From Trichocoleus sp. FACHB-40 (GTDB lineage: Bacteria > Cyanobacteriota > Cyanobacteriia > Cyanobacteriales > FACHB-T130): 64,000 bases of DNA. The stretch spans positions 1 through 64,000 of the forward strand of contig NZ_JACJPF010000034.1 in NCBI RefSeq assembly GCF_014695915.1. Direction: 5' to 3'. Of this stretch, positions 1-7,395 are shown one piece after another. Numbering within the stretch: position 1 is the stretch's first letter; each line of letters starts with the position of its first letter. The notes below the pieces were generated by a model. It was not told where the DNA came from. It was given only the letters and a program-made list of their open reading frames with translations, and did no database searches. The position numbers were made by a program, and so were the translations under genes.

Positions 1-176
1 CTTAATATTTTAAAAAATTATAGCATTTAATATGAGACGAGCTTTAAAAATTGATTTCAATTGAAGATTATGCCAATTGTCAAAGTAACCCCTTGCCGAG
101 GCAAGTGAATAACCACCACAAAGTCTAAAAATGGAATTATTTTTAGTTTATATATTTACCCTTTCACTACATATTT

Positions 177-289
177 ACCACCACCGGCAATTCTACGAAT
201 TTGATATCAGGCGTTTGTACTGCATCAAGCTGCTTTCGGGCAAAATTCCTTACCGTCGGTACCGCTTGAGGTTTAATTTGATCCTTGGC
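177..289 (-). pseudogene. Possible C-terminal gene remnant, about 37 codons
   Basis: Read on the minus strand this stretch is open from just after an in-frame TGA (290-292) to a TAG at 177-179. It gives a protein-like sequence containing PDIKFVELPVVVNM at its end. No start codon or ribosome site is present, so if it was ever coding it is a decayed 3' end. I do not recognise the parent family. The rest of bases 1-349 is AT-rich and shows no gene. Confidence 0.2.
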
Positions 290-309
290 TCATAAGTCAG
301 GTATTATAT

Positions 310-323
310 AGTACATTTATACT
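310..323 (+). promoter_or_regulatory. Near-match to cyanobacterial LexA box upstream of the WGR-HEAT gene
   Basis: The sequence agtacatttatact departs from the cyanobacterial LexA consensus RGTAC-N3-DGTWCB at one position (A in place of G in the right arm). It lies 26 bases before the start of the WGR-HEAT gene and overlaps a -10-like TATACT (318-323). No good -35 element is visible. It resembles the perfect site in the promoter of the reverse transcriptase, which suggests shared control, but on its own it is weak. Confidence 0.4.
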
Positions 324-349
324 ATTTAGATTCCAAGAGTTGAGATCGT

Positions 350-3300
350 ATGGAACTAATCAAAAGGACTACGCTGATCTATCAAGCCGGGAGTTCCGAT
401 AAAGTCTACGAAGTCGATCTCTGTCAAACTGGTGAAAACCGTTATTTAGTCAATTTCCGCTATGGAAGGCGGGGCGCAACTCTGAAGGAAGGTACAAAGA
501 CGGTTCAGGCTTTGCCATTAGCCCCAGCGCAGCGAGTGTTCGATAAGCTGGTTGACTCCCAAATTCAGAAGGGCTATCGGGATGTCACCGCTGGGACGGT
601 TAGCGAGACAGTCGCACCAGTTACGGTTGAAGGGGAGACTGTAGCTGTCAGTAGCGATCGCAGACACCAAGCTATCTTAAACCGTTTGGCGAACCGGGAC
701 AACCGAAAATGGCCTCTGGAAAGGGCAATTTGGCGGGCTGGAGAACTTAAAATCGGGGAAGCCACACCGTTGTTAATTCAACTGATTAGCACTGGCGAAC
801 CTTTGAGAGACTATTGTATAGCTTGGGCGTTGGGTTGGTGTGGGGATGAGAATGCGATCGCGTCCCTGAATCGCCTTTATCATCGTTCTAATCCGGATTT
901 TATTCGCCGCATTGCTTGGGAAGCCCTATTTAAGTTATCAAACGAACAGACACAAGGGCAGATGCGTTCTGAAAAGATAAAAGAATTGCCCTCAGAATTG
1001 CGCGATTTAGCCCGAAATGGAACAGCAGAAGCATTTGCAACTGCACTTCGCGATTATTTAAACAGCGGCGACTATAGGCATTTTGCCGCCCTCGATATTA
1101 TTTATCAAATCGATAACGAACACGTGCGTCCAGCACTACTGGATATTTTATGCGAAGCACCTTTTAAACCTAACTACTTCCAGCGAATTCGCCATATTTT
1201 CAAACTTGCTGAATATCGCCATGATGCAGAAGTTTTCGGCATCCTTGCTTATGCCTTTGAGAAAGAACCGGAAACATTTAATAATAAGCGAACGGATTGG
1301 CGCTGGGACTCCGTGAGGCGCAAATATTATTGTACCGGGCAACGTCGTTACGTTGAAGAACTCAAGAGTCCGCAGTCAAATAAAGCTTACAGCGAACAAA
1401 CTCGCGAATATCTGCGGCGGAGAGTGTGGCGCACTCTCAAAACTTTGGGTGAAGAAGGCGACTCTAATTATGTCAATCTAGCTGTTAGCATTCTCCTACA
1501 ATATTCCGATGCTGACGCACAGGAAATCAAACAGTCAAGCTTCACGAGATGGAACCAACAACGCCGCGCTACTGAACGTTTTACTAGATACTGGGATTCT
1601 TTTGCTGGCTATGTAACTTTTAATCATATTCTCTACGAAAACAGTGCCCGCTATGCCTCCCATCATAAAGCGTGGCGTTGTCGGGAGGGTTACAAACCAG
1701 GAGATCCAGAACCGCAAGTAAGAGAAGAAGCATTTCCCGAACTTTGGCAACAAAACCCAGCAGGACTTGTAGAGTTACTAATAGAAAGTGATTGCCGTCC
1801 GGTGCATCATTTTGCAGTTAAGGCGTTGCGCGTCTGCAAAGAATTTTGCGATCGCCTTGACATAGACACATTAATCAAATTTCTGAATAAACCCTACGAA
1901 ATAACCGCCGAATTCGGCTTTTTACTCGCACGCGATCGCTACAACCCCGCCCAACCCAACAGCGAATTAGTTTTGGCTCTTGCTAATTGTGCATTCCCAG
2001 AGGCACGTACACAAGCCTATCGTTGGATCGAACAGCAACGAGAATTCTTTTTTGAATCCAGTGACTTTATCGCGGCTTTAGTGACCAGTCAACAAGCTGA
2101 TACCCGTGCTTTTGCGCGAAGGTTACTAAGTTCATCAATTTTAACCGATACCACCGCCAGGGTACTCATCGGAAGAATTATTGCTGCTGTGTTGGCACTA
2201 GAACCTACGCAAACAGATAGTTCAAGAGAAATTAGTGAAACTTTGTTGCTCTGTTTTGCACCGCAACTGCGTAATTTGGGGTTTGGTGTAATCCTTGATT
2301 TACTTAATCACCCGATGCCGGAAATTCAGGAATTAGGCGCAAGAATTCTATTAAATCATGATATTCGTGCTGTTGATCTACCGCCAGATTTAATTGAATT
2401 ACTTCTTGCCTCTCCTTATGAGTCGGTGCGGGGTATTGGGGTGAGGATTTTTGGACAACTACCTGATGAGAGATTGTTAAGCGATCGCATTCTCATCGTC
2501 GCAATGGCAATTAATGCTGTCGCTGATATTCGTAACGCAATTCGTCCGGTGATTCGACGTTTGGCAACCAATCAACTCAATTTTAGTGCCGAGTTAGCGG
2601 ATGACTTGATTGATGTCTTAATTACGCCAGAAAGGCACGAAGGTGTTCACAAATATTTATCGCGTTTGTTGCGAGAAGATATCCCCGGATGGATGTCTAA
2701 CATCAGCAAAGAACGTGCGATGCAGCTACTTCGTGCTAAATCTTCAGCCGCCCAGGAATTGGGTGGTTTGGTATTGCAAGAAAATAGCGATCGCTTTCTC
2801 CCCGAATTCGAGACAAGCGAGATTGTCAAGCTAGCAAATCACGAAATTTTATCAGTGCGTAAAGCCGCAAGAGAGATGTTTTTAAAAATCTTAAGCCGCA
2901 TCCGCAACAACTCCCAAGAAATGTTATCAGCAGTGCGACTGCTAGAGTCAAAATGGGATGATTCGCGAGAATTTGCATCTAGAATTTTTAGCACAGATTT
3001 CACCAATGAAGATTGGACACCAGAAGTAATGGTTAGCATCTGTGACAGCATTCGCGAAGATGTTCGTTCCTTCGGGCGCGATTTAGTAACTTGCAACTTC
3101 AAAGAAACCGATGGGCAAGAATACTTACTCAAATTCAGCGAACATCCCTCAACAGATATGCAGACCTTTGCTACTAACTATCTAGAAAACCATGCTGTAA
3201 ATAATTCCCAACGTTTGCGAGAACTAACGCCATACTTTATCAGCGTTTTGTCCGGTGTCAATCGCGGAAGAGTTGCCAAACAAAGCATATTTGCCTTTCT

Positions 3301-3487
3301 AGATACCGAAGCCCAAAAAAGCGAGGAAGCTGCACAAATTGTGGCTGAAATTCTCACCCGACAATCTGTAACGATGGCAATTGGCGACAAAGCTACAGCA
3401 ATTCAGATAATGCTGAAAATTCAAAAAGCTTATCCTCAGATATCGTTACCGATTCAGGTAAAACCTATTTTCCAAGTCAGAAACTAA
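350..3487 (+). CDS. WGR domain plus HEAT/ARM-repeat protein, retron-associated
   Basis: A 1045-residue soluble protein. Residues 1-80 form a WGR domain (YGR core at 38-40), a fold that binds DNA ends or nucleic acid in PARP-type proteins. From about residue 100 to the C terminus the sequence is an alpha-helical HEAT/armadillo solenoid; the repeat around GWCGDENAIASL is typical. I see no catalytic motif. It is followed 162 bases later by the SWIM protein, the retron RNA and the reverse transcriptase. This ARM, WH-SWIM, RT order is what I recall as the type XIII retron arrangement, so this is probably a sensor, scaffold or effector of an anti-phage system. That role is inferred from the neighbours. 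A near-LexA site precedes the gene. Confidence 0.85.
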   Translation: MELIKRTTLIYQAGSSDKVYEVDLCQTGENRYLVNFRYGRRGATLKEGTKTVQALPLAPAQRVFDKLVDSQIQKGYRDVTAGTVSETVAPVTVEGETVAVSSDRRHQAILNRLANRDNRKWPLERAIWRAGELKIGEATPLLIQLISTGEPLRDYCIAWALGWCGDENAIASLNRLYHRSNPDFIRRIAWEALFKLSNEQTQGQMRSEKIKELPSELRDLARNGTAEAFATALRDYLNSGDYRHFAALDIIYQIDNEHVRPALLDILCEAPFKPNYFQRIRHIFKLAEYRHDAEVFGILAYAFEKEPETFNNKRTDWRWDSVRRKYYCTGQRRYVEELKSPQSNKAYSEQTREYLRRRVWRTLKTLGEEGDSNYVNLAVSILLQYSDADAQEIKQSSFTRWNQQRRATERFTRYWDSFAGYVTFNHILYENSARYASHHKAWRCREGYKPGDPEPQVREEAFPELWQQNPAGLVELLIESDCRPVHHFAVKALRVCKEFCDRLDIDTLIKFLNKPYEITAEFGFLLARDRYNPAQPNSELVLALANCAFPEARTQAYRWIEQQREFFFESSDFIAALVTSQQADTRAFARRLLSSSILTDTTARVLIGRIIAAVLALEPTQTDSSREISETLLLCFAPQLRNLGFGVILDLLNHPMPEIQELGARILLNHDIRAVDLPPDLIELLLASPYESVRGIGVRIFGQLPDERLLSDRILIVAMAINAVADIRNAIRPVIRRLATNQLNFSAELADDLIDVLITPERHEGVHKYLSRLLREDIPGWMSNISKERAMQLLRAKSSAAQELGGLVLQENSDRFLPEFETSEIVKLANHEILSVRKAAREMFLKILSRIRNNSQEMLSAVRLLESKWDDSREFASRIFSTDFTNEDWTPEVMVSICDSIREDVRSFGRDLVTCNFKETDGQEYLLKFSEHPSTDMQTFATNYLENHAVNNSQRLRELTPYFISVLSGVNRGRVAKQSIFAFLDTEAQKSEEAAQIVAEILTRQSVTMAIGDKATAIQIMLKIQKAYPQISLPIQVKPIFQVRN

Positions 3488-3649
3488 AGCCAACCATAAA
3501 ACCTTCCTCTCCGTTTCTTATCTTCGCCTCTTGGCGCTTCATTCTCCCTCCCTAAAAACCATTAAATATCCTATTTTTTTTCTTAGCGCCTTCAGTGCTT
3601 CTGCGGTTCGTTAAATCTACTTTCTCCCACTTCCTACAAGTCAAACCTT
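3488..3649 (+). repeat. Intergenic dispersed-repeat sequence
   Basis: The 162 bases between the ARM and SWIM genes are pyrimidine-rich. They hold a degenerate dispersed motif (cttagcgccttcagtgcttc followed by tgcggttcgtt) whose relative occurs at 27250-27282 (gagcgcctgggcggttcg). No terminator is obvious, so readthrough from the ARM gene into the SWIM gene is possible. Confidence 0.4.
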
Positions 3650-5290
3650 ATGGAATTTAACTACGCCTACAACGGGAACACATCTGTTAATGAAAGCGGT
3701 GCAAACACCCGGATGTCCTTTTCTCCCGATACTAAACGCGAACCGACTTACTTTATCGGAGAATTGCGTCATAATGTCGCCTTTCGGGAAGCGATTAGCG
3801 CCTTACACGATGTTGTCGTCTCCGATATGCGGTTCAAACCAAAAGATAAAACGGCATATAAAGAATGGGCAGCAAAACAACAGGATCTAGACTGGCAAAT
3901 CATCGCCGCACAACGCCAAGAAGTTGCGAATCAAATCAAGCCGTTGCAGGAAGAACTCAATCAGTTAAACCAACATAGTTACCAGCGGCGGGAATCTTTT
4001 TACAAAGCACAACGCCGCTATTTTGATTACCTTTATCAAAAAGACCGTGATGCTTGGTTTGTTCTCGACCCAGTGATTACTGTTCATCCCGATGAAGTAT
4101 TTTTTGAATGTTTCAGTCAGGATGAATCCAGTTATGGTCGTCTCGGTGCCAGCTACGAGGTTTTTAAAAATATCAACGAGTTTGCCTGCGGTACGACTAA
4201 TATTGATTACTCAGCGGCACTTTACGACGAGTTTCAAAAAATCCGCAGTTACAAAAATACCAGATTTGAAATAGACCCCTCTGGTTTTGAAGTTCAAACT
4301 ACGTACGAAGAAACTTTTAAAGAAGTCAAAATCGATTTACCCGACAGTTGGGTAAGAGGATTTTTGCAAGTTAGTTCGGCGATGTCTTTACCAGCAACGC
4401 GAGTTGATTTGCATCCGATGGATATTTACAATATGTGCTTTGTGCTGCGTCGCCACAAGGAAAAACAAGGGCCTCGCAGTATGCGCTACCATCTTAAACC
4501 TGGGGAACCCGTGCGGGTGACATTCGATCCGTGGGGAATTGAAATCGTTTGTGCGCGCTCGCTCTACACTGGATTGCAATCACAAGAAATCCGCGTTTGG
4601 GGACGCCGCCGCCTCCACATCCTCGAACGTCTCATCCCCGTTGCCAAAAAGTTTACCGTTCACCTACTCGGTACGGGTATGCCTTCCTTCTACGTCGCTG
4701 ACTTAGGCGATATGTCTTTTACCCTCGGTTTATCGGGATGGACGGCAAACGACTGGGCGCAATCTGGTAACTTTGACTTGATGGCACCCCGCGCCGACAT
4801 TGACAAATGGACGCAGCAACAAATTTTCGAGGCGCTGAAGAAGAATTGGGTAGAAAGTCCCGACTCGCTTGCGGAACGCCTTGGTTTAAACCGTGCCGTA
4901 GTTCTAGGTACTTTAAGTGCTTATACGCAAGCCGGACGTGCGATTTATGACTTAAACAAGCAAGTTTATCGGGTGCGGGAACTGACACGAGAACCTTTGC
5001 CGATGGAACGCCTGCGCTTTGCCAATGAGCGAGAAGAGAAAGCTACCCGTTTCTTGGTTTACAATGCTGTGCAGGTGGCTACTGTTACCAGCGATCCCAC
5101 GAAAGCATTTACTCTGCAAGGTAATGTTTCAGACAAGGGTAAAACCTTGAATCCTTCATTGACAGTTGACGCAGACGAGCGTATAATATCCGCAGAATGT
5201 ACTTGCAACTGGCATCAACAGAATAAACTGTACAAAGGCCCTTGCGAACACATTCTGGCGTTGCGAATGCAACACGCCCGTCAGTATTGA
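3650..5290 (+). CDS. Winged-helix plus SWIM zinc-finger protein, retron-associated
   Basis: A 546-residue protein ending in a clear SWIM zinc finger: C517-x-C519, twelve residues, C532-x-H534. SWIM fingers bind DNA or proteins. Just before it, around residues 390-450, is a winged-helix-like segment (SLAERLGLNRAVVLGTLSAY). The N-terminal part is charged with a likely coiled coil at about 75-115; the middle resembles no enzyme I know. The stop codon lies only two bases before the first arm of the retron RNA, so this gene and the RNA are probably one transcript. It matches the WHSWIM component that I recall for type XIII retrons. Its biochemical role is not known to me. Confidence 0.85.
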   Translation: MEFNYAYNGNTSVNESGANTRMSFSPDTKREPTYFIGELRHNVAFREAISALHDVVVSDMRFKPKDKTAYKEWAAKQQDLDWQIIAAQRQEVANQIKPLQEELNQLNQHSYQRRESFYKAQRRYFDYLYQKDRDAWFVLDPVITVHPDEVFFECFSQDESSYGRLGASYEVFKNINEFACGTTNIDYSAALYDEFQKIRSYKNTRFEIDPSGFEVQTTYEETFKEVKIDLPDSWVRGFLQVSSAMSLPATRVDLHPMDIYNMCFVLRRHKEKQGPRSMRYHLKPGEPVRVTFDPWGIEIVCARSLYTGLQSQEIRVWGRRRLHILERLIPVAKKFTVHLLGTGMPSFYVADLGDMSFTLGLSGWTANDWAQSGNFDLMAPRADIDKWTQQQIFEALKKNWVESPDSLAERLGLNRAVVLGTLSAYTQAGRAIYDLNKQVYRVRELTREPLPMERLRFANEREEKATRFLVYNAVQVATVTSDPTKAFTLQGNVSDKGKTLNPSLTVDADERIISAECTCNWHQQNKLYKGPCEHILALRMQHARQY

Positions 5291-5292
5291 CG

Positions 5293-5538
5293 AATCACGC
5301 GCACCTAATCAGTTGGTAAACAGCCTTGCAATCCGGACGATGGATCGTCGTCCTTGCGTTTAGCCTAGCCATGCACCACTAGCCTGCTCGTAACTGTGCG
5401 GTCATTCGGTACTACCGGAAAATCCGGTTTGACTTCCATGAAGTGAATTGATTCCGGTAGTACCGAGACCGCTTGAGTTGAGCAATCTAGTCCTGAGATG
5501 TTTACGAAGGGGCAACCAACTGATAATGGCGCGTGATT
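5293..5538 (+). ncRNA. Predicted retron msr-msd RNA
   Basis: This RNA has the hallmarks of a retron template. The ends pair as a1/a2 in two perfect 10-bp blocks: aatcacgcgc (5293-5302) with gcgcgtgatt (5529-5538), and atcagttggt (5308-5317) with accaactgat (5515-5524), separated by a small internal loop. An AGC at 5322-5324, just inside a1, offers the priming guanosine (G5323). An msr hairpin follows (ggacga 5335-5340 with tcgtcc 5348-5353, extended by gcaa/ttgc). The msd is a long hairpin: gcggtc (5398-5403) with gaccgc (5467-5472), and cggtactaccgga (5407-5419) with tccggtagtaccg (5453-5465), with a smaller acttc/gaagt stem at its tip. All pairings are read from the sequence; reverse transcription is inferred. 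Confidence 0.85.
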
Positions 5539-5700
5539 TTATTATTTTTAGCCCCCAACGCCCCCACAAGCTGAAGTCTGGGGCTATACAAAAAAGTCCG
5601 CCTGCGCCGACTAGATAAATATTCTCTCGTTCCAAGTCAGATGCTGGGAATGCTTTTTCAGAAGCTCCAGCCTCCATTACTTCCAGGTTTCAGGGATTAT
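5539..5700 (+). repeat. Dispersed repeat between retron RNA and RT promoter
   Basis: This stretch contains gcccccaacgcccccacaag and agtccgcctgcgccgact, parts of the same repeat family (agcccgcgcaggtgggct type) seen at 20099-20155. It separates the msr-msd from the promoter of the reverse transcriptase. The open frame on the opposite strand here is not convincing as a gene. Confidence 0.45.
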
Positions 5701-5707
5701 TGCGCTG

Positions 5708-5735
5708 TTGACAATCAGTACATATGTACTATAAT
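5708..5735 (+). promoter_or_regulatory. Consensus sigma-70 promoter of the retron RT gene
   Basis: TTGACA (5708-5713) and TATAAT (5730-5735) are both perfect consensus, with a 16-base spacer. Transcription would begin near 5742, giving a leader of about 23 bases before the ATG at 5765. The spacer is almost wholly occupied by a palindromic operator. Confidence 0.8.
5717..5730 (+). promoter_or_regulatory. Perfect cyanobacterial LexA box in the RT promoter
   Basis: agtacatatgtact is a perfect 14-bp palindrome and fits the published cyanobacterial LexA consensus RGTAC-N3-DGTWCB at every position. It fills the space between the -35 and -10 boxes and shares its last base with the -10, so a bound repressor would block RNA polymerase. 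Control of the reverse transcriptase by the SOS response is therefore likely, though not proven by sequence alone. Confidence 0.7.
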
Positions 5736-5764
5736 TGCTGAAACGCATCGTTACTTCTACAAAT

Positions 5765-7168
5765 ATGTCCGATCAGCCGCGTACCCGCCAGGAATTGTAC
5801 GATCGCATCCGACAAACGGGCAAAGAGGAATTTATCCTCGAAGAGATGATACGTTATGGGTTCTGGCCTGCACAAGGCGAGATACCGCAAGATCCAGCCG
5901 ATGACATTCGGCGGATGGGAGAGATCCGGCGAGAACTGGATGAACTGCGACAGCAGAGTTCGCGTCTTCACAACGAAAAGGAACTTCGCAAGCAGCTACT
6001 CAAGCAACGCCTCGCCGAGTCGCGGCGAAAGCGACAGGAGACAAAGGAACGGCGGGAACGGGAACGGCAAGAACGAGCGGAAGATTGGCGACAAAGAAAA
6101 GAGCGAGAAATCCTTTATCTGGGTGAAGATATCTCAGGTGGACTCAACTATACTGAGTGCGATGAGGAAAGGTTGCGAAGTTATGGATTACCTTTGTGCG
6201 GTACGCCTTACGAAATTGCCACTGCAATGGGAATTACTGTGGGACAATTGCGCTTTCTCGCTTTTTCCCGCAAGACTTCGACAATCTCTCACTATATCCG
6301 CTTCAAGATTCCTAAAAAAACGGGTGGAGAACGCCTGATTTCCGCACCAATGCCACGCTTGAAGCAGGCGCAGCATTGGATTTTGGGCAATATTTTGGAA
6401 AAGCTGGAACTGCACGATGCGGCGCATGGTTTTAGACGCGATCGCTCTATGGTCAGCAACGCTCAACCTCACGTAAAACGCGACGTAATTATCAATTTTG
6501 ACCTAAAAGATTTCTTTCCCTCAATTTCCTATAAGCGAGTTAAAGGACTTTTCCACTCATTCGGTTATTCGGAAGCTGCGGCAACAATTTTCGGGTTGTT
6601 GTGTACCCAACCGGATATCGAGGAGGTTGAATTAGACGGCAAAACTTATTATGTAGCCCTCACCGATCGACATTTACCCCAAGGTTCACCAGCTTCTCCA
6701 GCCATTACGAATCTAATGTGTCGCCGCTTAGATAAACGACTTACCAGTATGGCTGAACAATTGGGTTTTGTTTATACTCGCTACGCTGACGATTTAACTT
6801 TTTCTGCTTCTGGTGACAGTCTCCGAAATATCTGCAACATTCTCAAACGCACTCAGTCAATCGTGGATCATGAAGGATTTGCGATTAACGAACAGAAGAC
6901 TAGAATATTGCGGAAAAACCGGCAGCAGGAAGTTACTGGAGTTGTGGTGAATGATTATCCGAATATTTCTAAAAAAGAGCTAAAACGCTTCCGCGCTACT
7001 TTGTTCCAAATCGAGAAAGATGGCTTGGAAGGTAAGCAGTGGGGAAATTCTGATAATGTGATGTCTTCGATTCAGGGTTATGCCAATTTTGTCGCTATGG
7101 TTAATCCGCAAAAGGGTGTTGAGTTTCAGGAGCAAATTCGACGAATTCGGGATAAATACAGACGCTAA
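5765..7168 (+). CDS. Retron-type reverse transcriptase with N-terminal coiled-coil extension
   Basis: A 467-residue RNA-directed DNA polymerase. The catalytic box is YADD (340-343), with the first metal-binding aspartate at D246 (FDLKDFFPSI) and QGSPASP at 306-312. Two retron-specific signatures are present: NAxxH in the X region (N232, A233, H236) and VTG in the Y region (390-392). Before the RT fold lies an unusual ~130-residue extension that is strongly charged and coiled-coil-like at about 55-120. The ATG at 5765 was chosen over an upstream TTG because the TTG lies on the -10 box. The enzyme should copy the msd part of the upstream RNA. The locus looks like a type XIII retron; the function is probably anti-phage defence. 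Confidence 0.93.
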   Translation: MSDQPRTRQELYDRIRQTGKEEFILEEMIRYGFWPAQGEIPQDPADDIRRMGEIRRELDELRQQSSRLHNEKELRKQLLKQRLAESRRKRQETKERRERERQERAEDWRQRKEREILYLGEDISGGLNYTECDEERLRSYGLPLCGTPYEIATAMGITVGQLRFLAFSRKTSTISHYIRFKIPKKTGGERLISAPMPRLKQAQHWILGNILEKLELHDAAHGFRRDRSMVSNAQPHVKRDVIINFDLKDFFPSISYKRVKGLFHSFGYSEAAATIFGLLCTQPDIEEVELDGKTYYVALTDRHLPQGSPASPAITNLMCRRLDKRLTSMAEQLGFVYTRYADDLTFSASGDSLRNICNILKRTQSIVDHEGFAINEQKTRILRKNRQQEVTGVVVNDYPNISKKELKRFRATLFQIEKDGLEGKQWGNSDNVMSSIQGYANFVAMVNPQKGVEFQEQIRRIRDKYRR

Positions 7169-7206
7169 CACTGAAAAAAAATTATCACAAGTTAGCGATA
7201 TATCTG

Positions 7207-7233
7207 TAGGGGCATGGCAATGCCATGCCCCTA
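7207..7233. repeat. Palindromic dispersed repeat, GGGGCATGGCAATGCC type
   Basis: taggggcatggca and tgccatgccccta form a 13-bp inverted repeat around a single base. A shorter relative occurs at 50722-50745. It lies between the reverse transcriptase and the VWA gene and could act as a terminator or simply be a mobile palindrome; there is no T-run after it. Confidence 0.6.
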
Positions 7234-7395
7234 GGAATTTTGATTTTGTTGGAAGTTTAAAAATGGGCAATTTTGTGTATAAAAAATCCGAAATTCTCAT
7301 CTCTACTCTTGTAGTTTATCTAAGTCACAAATCAAAAAAACGGCATTCTCGACTCGACGCTAGAAACTGCACAAAATATCTAGAGGACGCTACAG

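Noticed and set aside
5293-5538. Group II intron as the source of the RT and structured RNA
   Set aside because: The RT lacks maturase and endonuclease domains, the RNA has no domain V-like hairpin, and NAxxH/VTG plus a1/a2 arms point to a retron.
5402-5677. Minus-strand open frame across the retron RNA
   Set aside because: It spans the msd hairpin and a dispersed repeat, has no ribosome site and an unlikely composition; the RNA structure explains the sequence.
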